A stretch of DNA of 8,327 bases from an uncultured Bacteroidales bacterium (GCA_905234765.1 CAJOIF010000055.1:1-8327); one strand, 5' to 3'. Shown: positions 1 through 6,339, counted from the stretch's first letter. The notes: generated by a model from the letters alone, not told the origin. Numbers and translations: made by a program.

Positions 1-117
1 AGCGCACGACGTAGGAGCTCAGCATTTTTTCAGATTGACGCTCGTTATACCCTTGCGCACACCAAGGCAACCGCAAGAAGCGGCGACGAAGGGAACACCA
101 ATTTCCCCCTCGGTTTT
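1..117. other. GC-rich flank, no gene recognised
   Basis: This flank lies downstream of the minus-strand HD gene. A plus-strand reading frame is open from the window edge to 159, but its translation resembles no family I know and it runs antisense into the end of the HD gene. Short inverted repeats are visible: CTTGCG (52-57) with CGCAAG (72-77), and GGGAA (91-95) with TTCCC (103-107). The second is followed on the plus strand by a T-run at 114-119, which could be a weak terminator for transcription entering from the left. I see nothing firmer. Confidence 0.3.
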
Positions 118-666
118 TTATTGGGTAGGCTGTGCGGAGGGAAATACGGCTTTCACTAAGGCAACATACTGTTGCTTCATCTTATAGCCGTCAATCTTGG
201 TTAAAGCCTTGGCGATGCTTTCATAATACCATCTGATCATTTCCTTTGGAGCGTTGAAGCGTTTGAAGACATCATCACCAAGTAACTGCTGGTCAACGTA
301 GATGTTTTTGATGTTCGACAATTTGTCGGCGCAGCAGACCAATTGGATTTCCTTGGAGGCATCAGCAAGATAATCGATGGTGGCCTGTTTCCTTTCCTGC
401 CATGATTTCGATTTGTCCTCTGATTCACCAAGGACCAAATCAAGTACTTCTTGGCCAAAGTTGTGAAGAATGTCTTCAGGTGTGGTTTGTGTGTCTTCAA
501 GCGTGTCGTGCAGTATTCCTGCCAAGATAACGGTTTCATTGCAACCGTTTGCTGTCAAGATCTGCATGACCTCCATAGGATGAACGATGTAAGGGATGTT
601 TGTTCCCTTTCTGCATTGACCTTCGTGTGCGAGGGTCGCAAAAACAATAGCTTTTTGAATTTTCAT
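118..666 (-). CDS. stand-alone HD-domain (p)ppGpp hydrolase-like protein (small alarmone hydrolase / MESH1 type)
   Basis: The 182-residue protein is one HD metal-dependent phosphohydrolase domain of the RelA/SpoT-hydrolase kind. Visible motifs in order are H14 in LAHEGQ, the RKG segment at 19-21, Y26 with H29-P30 (PYIVHP), the HD pair H53-D54 followed by E57-D58 (HDTLED), and D114 with N118 (ADKLSNIK). These match the Mn-binding and catalytic set of SpoT and MESH1 hydrolases. There is no synthetase, TGS or ACT domain, and the length is close to that of MESH1, so it is a stand-alone hydrolase. The family removes the 3'-pyrophosphate of (p)ppGpp; some members act on other nucleotides. The start is ATG in an A-rich context without a clear Shine-Dalgarno, as is usual in Bacteroidota. 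It appears monocistronic. The hydrolase family is secure; the exact substrate is not. Confidence 0.92.
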   Translation of the reverse strand: MKIQKAIVFATLAHEGQCRKGTNIPYIVHPMEVMQILTANGCNETVILAGILHDTLEDTQTTPEDILHNFGQEVLDLVLGESEDKSKSWQERKQATIDYLADASKEIQLVCCADKLSNIKNIYVDQQLLGDDVFKRFNAPKEMIRWYYESIAKALTKIDGYKMKQQYVALVKAVFPSAQPTQ

Positions 667-707
667 AGCTTTAAGTTTTTAGTAATGGTTTGAAATAAAA
701 AGGTTTA

Positions 708-721
708 TTGATGCTCATCAA
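708..721. promoter_or_regulatory. inverted repeat upstream of the HD hydrolase gene
   Basis: TTGATG (708-713) and CATCAA (716-721) form a perfect inverted repeat with a 2-base centre. It lies about 42-55 bases upstream of the HD gene start, where a regulator could bind near the promoter. A CTTTTT run follows on the plus strand, so a weak terminator for rightward transcription is an alternative. No clear TAnnTTTG box is visible in front of the gene. Confidence 0.25.
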
Positions 722-857
722 CTTTTTGATAAGCGTTGGAGTTAGCCGCTGGCGCGGTGTTTTTGCCCGGTTAGAGCTTGAAGCTGTGGGTAAGGCGCGA
801 CGGCCTTTCATAAGGGTTTCTTAGAAGAGATGACTTTCAAATCACCATAGAGCCGCA

Positions 858-968
858 CTGGGCATGTGTCGTTTTTCTTTATTGAGGTTTTTCGTTCTAA
901 CGTGCTTTCGTTATTCGTACTTACGAAGTTGACGAAGCAGTTGGAGCTGAAAAACGACTCTTGCCCAG
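858..968. repeat. long imperfect inverted repeat (20-nt arms)
   Basis: The arms are 858-877 and 949-968. They are complementary at 18 of 20 positions; the two mismatches are T opposite T at 865/961 and 867/959. The pairing continues outward for three more base pairs (854-856 with 970-972). The 71-base interior holds the smaller TTCGTA/TACGAA hairpin. This is the strongest single piece of secondary structure in the 740-1140 block. Confidence 0.8.
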
Positions 969-1022
969 GGCGATTTAGAAGTGGAGGCAGGCCGTCGCGC
1001 GGCGCTGGGCGGTGATGTCGAC

Positions 1023-1066
1023 GAGCAGAGTGGTCACCCGCAGGAACGAGGACGGCCACCCTGCTC
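1023..1066. repeat. hairpin in the left GC-rich block
   Basis: GAGCAGAGTGG (1023-1033) pairs with CCACCCTGCTC (1056-1066) over 11 positions with a single A1029-C1060 mismatch. Read from the minus strand the mismatch becomes a U-G wobble, which slightly favours minus-strand transcription. A second short hairpin, GCGG/CCGC at 1068-1080, follows directly. Confidence 0.7.
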
Positions 1067-1177
1067 GGCGGCTTGACCGCACAGCTTTGGGGAGGCAAGG
1101 TTGAAGCTTCCTTTTGCAAAAACCGTGACAGCGGCAGCTTGGTCGGTAGAGGCTAAACCAAGTCTGTGAGAGACATT

Positions 1178-1444
1178 GGAATATCCTTCAGATAATAGTC
1201 ATACAACAGGTTCATAGAACTGGGATGGATGTCGACCTGACATCGCTAGCCTTTGTCAAGCAGGTGCTACTTGGCAAATATGAGAGTAAACTTCATCGAC
1301 TTCACATCCATGCATGTGTGCCTCAACCAGCGCATTCTCTGTCACAAGGTATTCAAAGGTGTCAACATGTGGGGCAAACTTTCTCTGGGATAATTCTTCG
1401 GCTTCAAGTTGCACATCATCCTCAGCGAGAAGGACAAATCCTAA
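1178..1444 (+). pseudogene. degenerate IS982-family transposase fragment
   Basis: Translated in two plus-strand frames, this stretch gives the conserved run of IS982-type transposases in the right order. SYNRFIELG (1199-1225, frame 2) is followed by FVKQVLLGKYES (1252-1287, frame 1), then FIDFTSMHVC.NQRI.CHKVFKG (1292-1360, frame 2) and FFGFKLHIILSEK (1394-1432, frame 2). The Asp in FID (1298-1300) corresponds to the first DDE catalytic Asp of the family (usually FIDST). The reading frame is broken by two shifts (between 1225 and 1252, and near 1288), by stops at 1193-1198 just before SYNRF, by TAA at 1391-1393 where the family normally has Trp, and by a stop at 1442-1444. Only the middle of a roughly 300-residue transposase survives, and no terminal repeats are visible. 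It is an inactive relic showing past insertion sequence traffic here. Confidence 0.8.
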
Positions 1445-1473
1445 GCTTTGTGATTTGAATTATGATTAAGGCA

Positions 1474-1673
1474 TAAGCACCTTTATAAGAAAGGTTTTCT
1501 ACTCTTTAGATTAGCCTCATTGCAGAATGCCAAAACAAACCCTTCCCACGTCTATCATCCGCAGATAACATTCATCGAAAGGGTAATTATAAAATACGAC
1601 TCTATGAAGCTATATTTTAACTTCATAAGCGTCAACACTTGCTTAAGAAAAACTGGAAAAACAAAGGTGCTTA
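1474..1673. repeat. 11-bp perfect inverted repeat bounding a 200-bp segment
   Basis: TAAGCACCTTT (1474-1484) is the exact reverse complement of AAAGGTGCTTA (1663-1673). The right arm includes the stop codon of the 50-codon gene. The interior holds no credible gene; its only other structure is a weak hairpin, TATGAAG (1603-1609) with CTTCATA (1621-1627). No flanking direct repeat is evident. It could be a small non-autonomous element, the remains of insertion sequence ends, or a long-range stem in the 3' region of the small gene's transcript. Confidence 0.45.
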
Positions 1674-1823
1674 CTTCAGGTCAGGAATAAAATACTGTTT
1701 CTTGAAATCGGAAGGTTGGTATGGCCTTCTTTGGTTCGCCATTTCAAGAATTTCCTTGTGTGACTTTTGTGACGGTTTTTGAGTGGTGAAATCAGACACC
1801 TTGAACGTCTTCTTGTATTCCAT
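1671..1823 (-). CDS. small hypothetical protein (50 residues)
   Basis: The frame starts MEYKKTFKVS and ends QYFIPDLK. It is a basic, hydrophilic 50-residue protein with no membrane segment and no family I recognise. Coding is supported mainly by its start region. A strong AAGGAG (1831-1836) lies 7 bases before the ATG, which is unusual in this AT-rich setting where the other genes lack one. A textbook Bacteroidota box TATCTTTG (1940-1947, minus) lies about 117 bases upstream, and a leader hairpin stands between the two. It follows the phosphoesterase gene on the same strand after a 155-base gap but appears to have its own promoter. Its size would suit an antitoxin, a regulator or a small accessory factor of the upstream cassette; nothing in the sequence distinguishes these. 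Confidence 0.6.
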   Translation of the reverse strand: MEYKKTFKVSDFTTQKPSQKSHKEILEMANQRRPYQPSDFKKQYFIPDLK

Positions 1824-1830
1824 GGGCTTG

Positions 1831-1836
1831 CTCCTT
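1831..1836 (-). promoter_or_regulatory. strong Shine-Dalgarno of the 50-codon gene
   Basis: AAGGAG on the minus strand stands 7 bases before the ATG at 1823. No other gene start in this window has such a clear site, and it is the main reason for accepting this start. Confidence 0.65.
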
Positions 1837-1846
1837 TGATTTTTGA

Positions 1847-1863
1847 GTGCAATGATATTGCAC
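1847..1863 (-). promoter_or_regulatory. leader hairpin upstream of the small gene
   Basis: GTGCAAT (1847-1853) and ATTGCAC (1857-1863) form a perfect 7-bp stem with a 3-base loop. On the minus strand it ends 10 bases before the Shine-Dalgarno and is not followed by a T-run, so it looks like a leader structure or an operator rather than a terminator. It could also help protect or punctuate the end of a phosphoesterase read-through transcript. Confidence 0.5.
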
Positions 1864-1939
1864 CTCTAAAACAATTTAATTCATTTTATTGGAAATCAAC
1901 ACTTTACGTTTTCTAATACGGGTTCAATATTTCGGAGTG

Positions 1940-1947
1940 CAAAGATA
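1940..1947 (-). promoter_or_regulatory. Bacteroidota-type promoter (-7 box TATCTTTG)
   Basis: Read on the minus strand, the sequence is TATCTTTGCA, an exact fit to the TAnnTTTG -7 consensus of Bacteroidota sigma factors. No good TTTG -33 box is seen at the usual distance. Transcription would start near 1933 and give a leader of about 110 bases in front of the small gene. It lies 31-38 bases after the phosphoesterase stop, so it would also separate the small gene from the operon upstream. Confidence 0.6.
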
Positions 1948-1978
1948 CAACTTTTTTCGTTATCTACTTACATTTTTT

Positions 1979-3463
1979 CTATCTATTTAATTCAAAAAGT
2001 GGTACCTTTATTATTATTCTTTTGATTATCAAATAACTAGTAGCAAACAAATCAAAATGATTTTCTTTGTACTCTTCTATCTTCTTGTTGATGCTCTCTT
2101 CTTGCGTTGCCAAATCTTTGGCCGTTTTGGTACAATGCAAGTGATGCAAGCAATAGACAACAATATAGTGTTTCTCTGATTTATTGACATCAACAACGAT
2201 GTCATCCAATTGCCGTTTCAATGTTGTCTGGTTCGCTTCAATGATATGCAGTTTTATATTGTCAGCAGGGTTAAAATAAGTCTTGATAGCTCTTTGGATG
2301 TCGTCCGTAGCTATACTTTTAGCTTTGATGAGTGTTTGGCTGCTCAAAGTCAATGGCAACGGGACATTTCTGTCAAATTTTGAATACAATGGATAGACCG
2401 AAACATCTGGATAGAACTCCCAATGGTTTCCCCCGCTAGCGTTTTTCTTGTAAACCAAATGCATCATTTCGAGTTTTGAATCAAAAGGCGAGATGCGCAA
2501 AATAGATGCCGTACGAATGTGTTCGGAAGAAACAGGTTCTTTGCGCCCCGCCGATCCTAATCTAAAATGTTGTATCCTGTTCTGTATCAAAGTTGGCGGA
2601 GCCGTCTTCACTGTGTGGTCGTGTCCAGTTAATATGATATCTGACATGTTTTGTATGTATTCCACCGCATCGACAGCCATTGGGTTCGTTACATTGTTTT
2701 CTTCCCATGTGAGATCTTCAAAACCTCGATGCATAACGGTAACTATCGTATAATGAGGATAATCTTTTACGATCTTGTCGTAAACATCTTTAACGAGAGG
2801 TGCACATAATTGGCAATTTTCGTAGACCCTTTGGTGGTTGGTCAGTTTACTCGTCTTTAGATCTTTTTTGAATGGTTTCTTCGACACATAAGTCCACTCT
2901 GTATTGACATTGACAAAACAAAGATTGTCTTCCTTGAACACCTTGACTCCAGACAGGCACTTGATGTTTTGACCCAACAAATCGGGAGAGTAGTACTCAT
3001 AACCATCTTTTTTCGCCAAATTATAGTATTTCTTACAAAACTTTATGTAATGCCTAAACCTAATGGAATACAAATCTTGGAACTTTGTTTTGTATTTGTT
3101 GCTGTTTTCGCCGCAAAAGTTATTAAATAATTTTTTTCTTTTATCCAGCTTTGTTATTGTCGTATCCTCAGGCATTGTCTTGTCATGATTACCCGGAACA
3201 AGAATGATGTGGCTTCGGTCGATGCCAAAATCGGCCATCAGTCGTTCGATGTTCTTGTTGGGTTCTCTATAGTCCGTATTGTCATAATTGACGATGTCGC
3301 CTGCAACTACAATATAGTCGGGGTGCCATCTTTTGTTCTGGACATCTTCTTCATCTTGGTTGACAAAGTTGTTGTAGTCTTTATGCAACTGTTTTATGGC
3401 TTCCATGCCAGTTGCCTCGAAATGCAAATCGGAAATGCATAATATGGAAATGGGACGCTTCAT
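1979..3463 (-). CDS. calcineurin-like metallophosphoesterase with C-terminal extension
   Basis: The 494-residue protein begins with a metallophosphoesterase fold whose full dimetal site is visible: D12 and H14 (SDLHF), D56 (VVAGDIVNYDN), N92-H93 (PGNHD), H245 (VMHRG), and H281 and H283 (GHDH). It should hydrolyse a phosphoester, either nucleic acid or a nucleotide; the sequence does not say which. The stretch from about 100 to 235 between GNHD and the third histidine is long and lysine-rich. After the core ends near residue 335 there are about 155 residues with no domain I recognise, including KLHIIEAN, HYIVVYCLHH and a hydrophobic, basic tail (YLIIKRIIIKV). There is no signal peptide, so it is probably cytoplasmic. 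Its ATG overlaps the stop of the 904-residue gene as ATGA, implying translational coupling and joint function. The enzyme family is certain; the biological role is not. Confidence 0.93.
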   Translation of the reverse strand: MKRPISILCISDLHFEATGMEAIKQLHKDYNNFVNQDEEDVQNKRWHPDYIVVAGDIVNYDNTDYREPNKNIERLMADFGIDRSHIILVPGNHDKTMPEDTTITKLDKRKKLFNNFCGENSNKYKTKFQDLYSIRFRHYIKFCKKYYNLAKKDGYEYYSPDLLGQNIKCLSGVKVFKEDNLCFVNVNTEWTYVSKKPFKKDLKTSKLTNHQRVYENCQLCAPLVKDVYDKIVKDYPHYTIVTVMHRGFEDLTWEENNVTNPMAVDAVEYIQNMSDIILTGHDHTVKTAPPTLIQNRIQHFRLGSAGRKEPVSSEHIRTASILRISPFDSKLEMMHLVYKKNASGGNHWEFYPDVSVYPLYSKFDRNVPLPLTLSSQTLIKAKSIATDDIQRAIKTYFNPADNIKLHIIEANQTTLKRQLDDIVVDVNKSEKHYIVVYCLHHLHCTKTAKDLATQEESINKKIEEYKENHFDLFATSYLIIKRIIIKVPLFELNR

Positions 3464-6174
3464 AATACGGGTTCTGGGTAGGCGTGAGTAAACCTATAAT
3501 TCCACAAACTTTTATACAAGGTAGTCTTCAATCGGAAATATTTTTTTCGAGTGACCGCCGACGGAACAAAAAATCCTCCAGTAACATCCGACAACAAACC
3601 TGTCATCTCCCCATACAAGGCCGACATCGAAGGCGGGTCTTTAATTGCCAAGTTATCCACAATGGTTCCTTCGTCGTTTCGAGGCAAACTTTTTATTGCT
3701 TTTTCAGGCTGCTCCAATTCGATTAAGCACCTCAGGTATGCGTTGAAAAGACATATGATGAAGTCTGTAACCGACACGTCATCGTTGTCATCGACCAAAA
3801 CTCCCTTTTTGAAATCCTCTATCATGCGATTAATAATCCTTTCCCTTTTTTCGAGGGCATCGTTCATGATTTCCTTAGCGGTTTTTATCCCAACATTTCC
3901 ATTGGCGATGAACAACTCATTAAGATATATCAAAGCACTTTTGATTTTGTCGACTTCATAACCATTTAATGTATCATGCAGGTTTTCAGCTATCTTAAGT
4001 GTTTTTGAATAACACTCAACCCAATCACTGGCCAACAAACTGTCGAAAGGAACTGATGCTTGTTCCTTGATAAACTTGCGGTCATCATCGTCATCACTCA
4101 ACAATCCTACCATGAAAAGTCTGAGCAACATATGAACAAAATGTTTGGCATCGATTTCATTAAGATGGCTGTAGCATGTGGTGTTTTGCAACATAACCTT
4201 AAAATAGAAATGCCACATCAGATTCAAATTGCGTTGGAAGGCAAAGTGAAAAACAATGAAATCCTTGAAGAAATATTGTAACAGTTCTTTGAAATCAAAA
4301 CCACAAACTGTTTGATACACTTTATCTGTCGACAAAAACGATTCGGAATGAATCAAGTGATATTTCAGTATGCTAGCCGATTCGTCGCTTTGTACAAAAC
4401 GGCTCCATCCCGTCAACAGTCTTTTCAGAATCTTTTGATACTCTTCCTCTATGTTTTTATCCTGCGGATAGTTGTCGCTTTTCAGCAAAATAATTGCAAA
4501 ATTAGCTACTTCTTTCCAAGCGGCAGTAATAAACAATTCTGGGAAAACCACGTCGTTGATATTGAGCATAAACAAAGGCCTTTCGGACGCCGCACGATGC
4601 GCGCCAGTTATAGTTACATACGTCGGGTCTTTATAGCCAAACGCCTTGCGAATGGCTTTGTATGCAAAATCGAGCGATGTCAGATGTTGATGTATGCCTC
4701 CGTTGTATTCCAAAGGTGTCGTATGGTGCTTGTCGGAATGAAGCCTGTCGTAAATTGCATTCTCCATATTTGTAATCTCGTGGTTCATAACATCCTCAAT
4801 CTCCGAGATACTATTTTTCCTTTTGAACATGTTGTCCAACATGGTGAAATAGTCTTTGATGACAGGAAGCAACTCATTGAGGAAGAATCGTTGCAGCAAA
4901 TCCCGATAAGCTCTATTGTATAATTCGAACAAAGCCAACATGCGTTCTCTCAGCATTTTTGAGACACCTATTTGCTTCATCAATTCCTTAACCTTAAAAA
5001 CGTAGCCTTCTTCAATAGGGCTTTCATTGTTTGCAGTCGGGTTATGCTTTTCGTCTTCTATTGAGCACTTTTCCATCCCCAAGGGTGACTCTATCGAAAC
5101 CTTGATTTTACGCACATCGCGAAGAAAGATGTTTCTGTCAAGAGACTCATCGTTTTTATTTCTCAAGCACTGCTTTTCCAGCTCGGCAATGTTTTTCAAA
5201 GGCATTGTGGCTACAATACTGCATCCACCAGAAATGTTTTTGACAACGATTTTTGCTTCTAAATTCTCTTCCTTTTCAAGATAATTGGCAAATACGTCGC
5301 AATGGCCAGGTTTTGTTTCCACAACACAATTAATTCTCAGTTTGTCAAGTTCGCCTGATTTTGCCGGGATGAAATCTACGTTTTTTTCCATATCATCAAA
5401 CTGATACTCCACATCATAGCCAAAACTCATATAGGTTGTTCCAAACATGTGTTTTTCGTAAAAAACATTCTCACCAACTTTATTTGGAGTGTCGGAGTAT
5501 TCCTGCTGGATTTTTTCATTTGAGTTTTTTATGCCTCGCACTTCGCCCAAAAAGTCAAACAAATATAAAAGGCTATCAGAAAATGCTATGGTGGTAAGCT
5601 CGTCGTTGTTGAAACAATCTATGGTGATGTGTTTGGCACTACAACTCCACTTGGCCAAATGGCTTTTAGCCAAAGCATCGATTTGGTCCTTAATTTTTCG
5701 CAAGGTCTCTATGCCGTGACCTTGGCCGCGAAGCACTCGATGGTCTACCTTGATGCGAATAATGCCGACATACGGAAACTTTTTTTCTTGAAGCAAGAAA
5801 CTCTTTTTTGCTTTCTGCTCAAGCGATTCTCCGTTACTTTCGGTCACGCCAGATACAATCACGCTGTTGTAATCGAATACGGTGTTGTCTTGATTTTTCA
5901 ACAACGTCTGAAGGTGATTCTTATTAAAATGACGATGAAAGAAATTATAGTCATCGACCAGCGACATAACAACTAATCCGTGGCTCCCGAACATGCGATA
6001 TGCCGCAGGAATGTATAAACTATCATCGTTTTCGGCACTTGGGTCGTAAAGCCTGAGGGCCTTCTTGTGTTCTATAAACGATGATTTAAGGGTGGTATTA
6101 TAAAGGTTTTTCCCGTCGACATAGAACGGATACGAAATAAAACTCAAAAACAATCCCGTTTCTTCGAAACACAT
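3460..6174 (-). CDS. large protein of unknown function (904 residues), partner of the metallophosphoesterase
   Basis: I do not recognise the family. ATG at 6174 is the first start after an in-frame TAA at 6187-6189. There is no signal peptide, no clear transmembrane segment, no Walker A motif and no zinc-cysteine cluster. The N-terminal half alternates strands and helices. Three stretches share a strand-GxxD/L-strand-helix look: residues 60-80 (MFGSHGLVVMSLVDDYNF), 183-214 (ITIDC then DELTTIAFSDSL) and 307-335 (AKIVVKN then CSIVATMPLKNIAEL). They suggest ferredoxin-like units; this is inference from pattern. Residues 345-390 are charged and linker-like. From about 390 to 830 it is mostly helical, with a notable segment at 490-560 (YNGGIHQHLTSLDFAYKAI, GAHRAASERP, FPELFITAAWKEVANF) that looks like the most constrained part. 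An acidic run (DDDDD) sits at 694-698. It is the first gene of the two-gene operon, so it may be a sensor or scaffold for the phosphoesterase. Confidence 0.88.
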   Translation of the reverse strand: MCFEETGLFLSFISYPFYVDGKNLYNTTLKSSFIEHKKALRLYDPSAENDDSLYIPAAYRMFGSHGLVVMSLVDDYNFFHRHFNKNHLQTLLKNQDNTVFDYNSVIVSGVTESNGESLEQKAKKSFLLQEKKFPYVGIIRIKVDHRVLRGQGHGIETLRKIKDQIDALAKSHLAKWSCSAKHITIDCFNNDELTTIAFSDSLLYLFDFLGEVRGIKNSNEKIQQEYSDTPNKVGENVFYEKHMFGTTYMSFGYDVEYQFDDMEKNVDFIPAKSGELDKLRINCVVETKPGHCDVFANYLEKEENLEAKIVVKNISGGCSIVATMPLKNIAELEKQCLRNKNDESLDRNIFLRDVRKIKVSIESPLGMEKCSIEDEKHNPTANNESPIEEGYVFKVKELMKQIGVSKMLRERMLALFELYNRAYRDLLQRFFLNELLPVIKDYFTMLDNMFKRKNSISEIEDVMNHEITNMENAIYDRLHSDKHHTTPLEYNGGIHQHLTSLDFAYKAIRKAFGYKDPTYVTITGAHRAASERPLFMLNINDVVFPELFITAAWKEVANFAIILLKSDNYPQDKNIEEEYQKILKRLLTGWSRFVQSDESASILKYHLIHSESFLSTDKVYQTVCGFDFKELLQYFFKDFIVFHFAFQRNLNLMWHFYFKVMLQNTTCYSHLNEIDAKHFVHMLLRLFMVGLLSDDDDDRKFIKEQASVPFDSLLASDWVECYSKTLKIAENLHDTLNGYEVDKIKSALIYLNELFIANGNVGIKTAKEIMNDALEKRERIINRMIEDFKKGVLVDDNDDVSVTDFIICLFNAYLRCLIELEQPEKAIKSLPRNDEGTIVDNLAIKDPPSMSALYGEMTGLLSDVTGGFFVPSAVTRKKYFRLKTTLYKSLWNYRFTHAYPEPVL

Positions 6175-6194
6175 AAATACAATTATTTAACTTG

Positions 6195-6202
6195 CAAAAA
6201 TA
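6195..6202 (-). promoter_or_regulatory. candidate operon promoter (-7 box TATTTTTG)
   Basis: On the minus strand TATTTTTG fits TAnnTTTG. A T-rich stretch (GTTTTTC) about 20 bases further upstream could serve as an imperfect -33 element. The transcript would begin about 15 bases before the ATG at 6174, a short leader that agrees with the lack of a Shine-Dalgarno. No other good box is seen between here and the GC-rich block. Confidence 0.45.
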
Positions 6203-6296
6203 TGTTTTTTTCCAAAACGAAGAAAAACTATCTTATAAAATTGTTTCTTCCCAATGAAATGTGTGATATTGCTTGAACATTAACAATTGATGCTCT

Positions 6297-6325
6297 TTTG
6301 ATTCTTATTTCGAAATAACATCAAA
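6297..6325. promoter_or_regulatory. 29-base near-palindrome upstream of the operon
   Basis: The core TTATTTCGAAATAA (6305-6318) is a perfect 14-base palindrome. It is flanked by TTTGAT (6297-6302) and ATCAAA (6320-6325), which pair again after spacers of 2 and 1 bases. It lies about 95-123 bases upstream of the candidate promoter, at the junction with the GC-rich block. An operator for a dimeric regulator, a terminator-like stem or an element boundary are all possible. Confidence 0.45.
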
Positions 6326-6339
6326 TGCAAGACATCGGA

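Larger units (their letters stand above)
740..1140. other. GC-rich structured non-coding block, candidate structured RNA
   Basis: This roughly 400-base block is richer in GC than its neighbours and full of nested complementarity. An outer 12-bp perfect stem pairs 795-806 with 989-1000. Nested inside, 858-877 pairs with 949-968 at 18 of 20 positions and extends through 854-856/970-972. Innermost is a small hairpin, TTCGTA (914-919) with TACGAA (922-927). To the right are hairpins 1023-1033/1056-1066 (one A-C mismatch, which becomes G-U on the minus strand) and 1068-1071/1077-1080. A minus-strand frame at 808-1119 is open, but its translation has Arg/Pro-rich and Ser/Asn/Lys-rich halves and no recognisable domain, as expected from a structured sequence. 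I cannot assign a known RNA family, and the strand is unsettled. Confidence 0.5.

Noticed and set aside
808..1119. 103-codon open frame, minus strand
   Set aside because: It has no recognisable domain, its composition splits into Arg/Pro-rich and Ser/Asn/Lys-rich halves, and it lies entirely over the nested stems of the GC-rich block. It is more likely a by-product of a structured sequence.
740..1140. Integron attC site, rRNA piece, RNase P or tmRNA in the GC-rich blocks
   Set aside because: I found no paired integron core sites, no conserved rRNA or RNase P motifs, and no tag-coding frame with tRNA-like ends in either block.
1225..1458. 77-codon open frame, plus strand, as an intact gene
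   Set aside because: It starts inside the IS982 relic and reads only part of it in frame (FVKQVLLGKYES); the rest of the family match is in another frame.
1555..1626. 23-codon frame, minus strand, between the inverted repeat arms
   Set aside because: It is too short, with no ribosome binding site, and lies over a weak hairpin.
3551..4923. Plus-strand frames of 136 and 203 codons inside the 904-residue gene
   Set aside because: They are antisense shadows of a long, consistent minus-strand frame and show no start signals or domains.
3460..6174. NTPase or STAND-type domain in the 904-residue protein
   Set aside because: No Walker A (GxxxxGK[ST]) or convincing Walker B motif could be found; the acidic run at 694-698 is not in that context.
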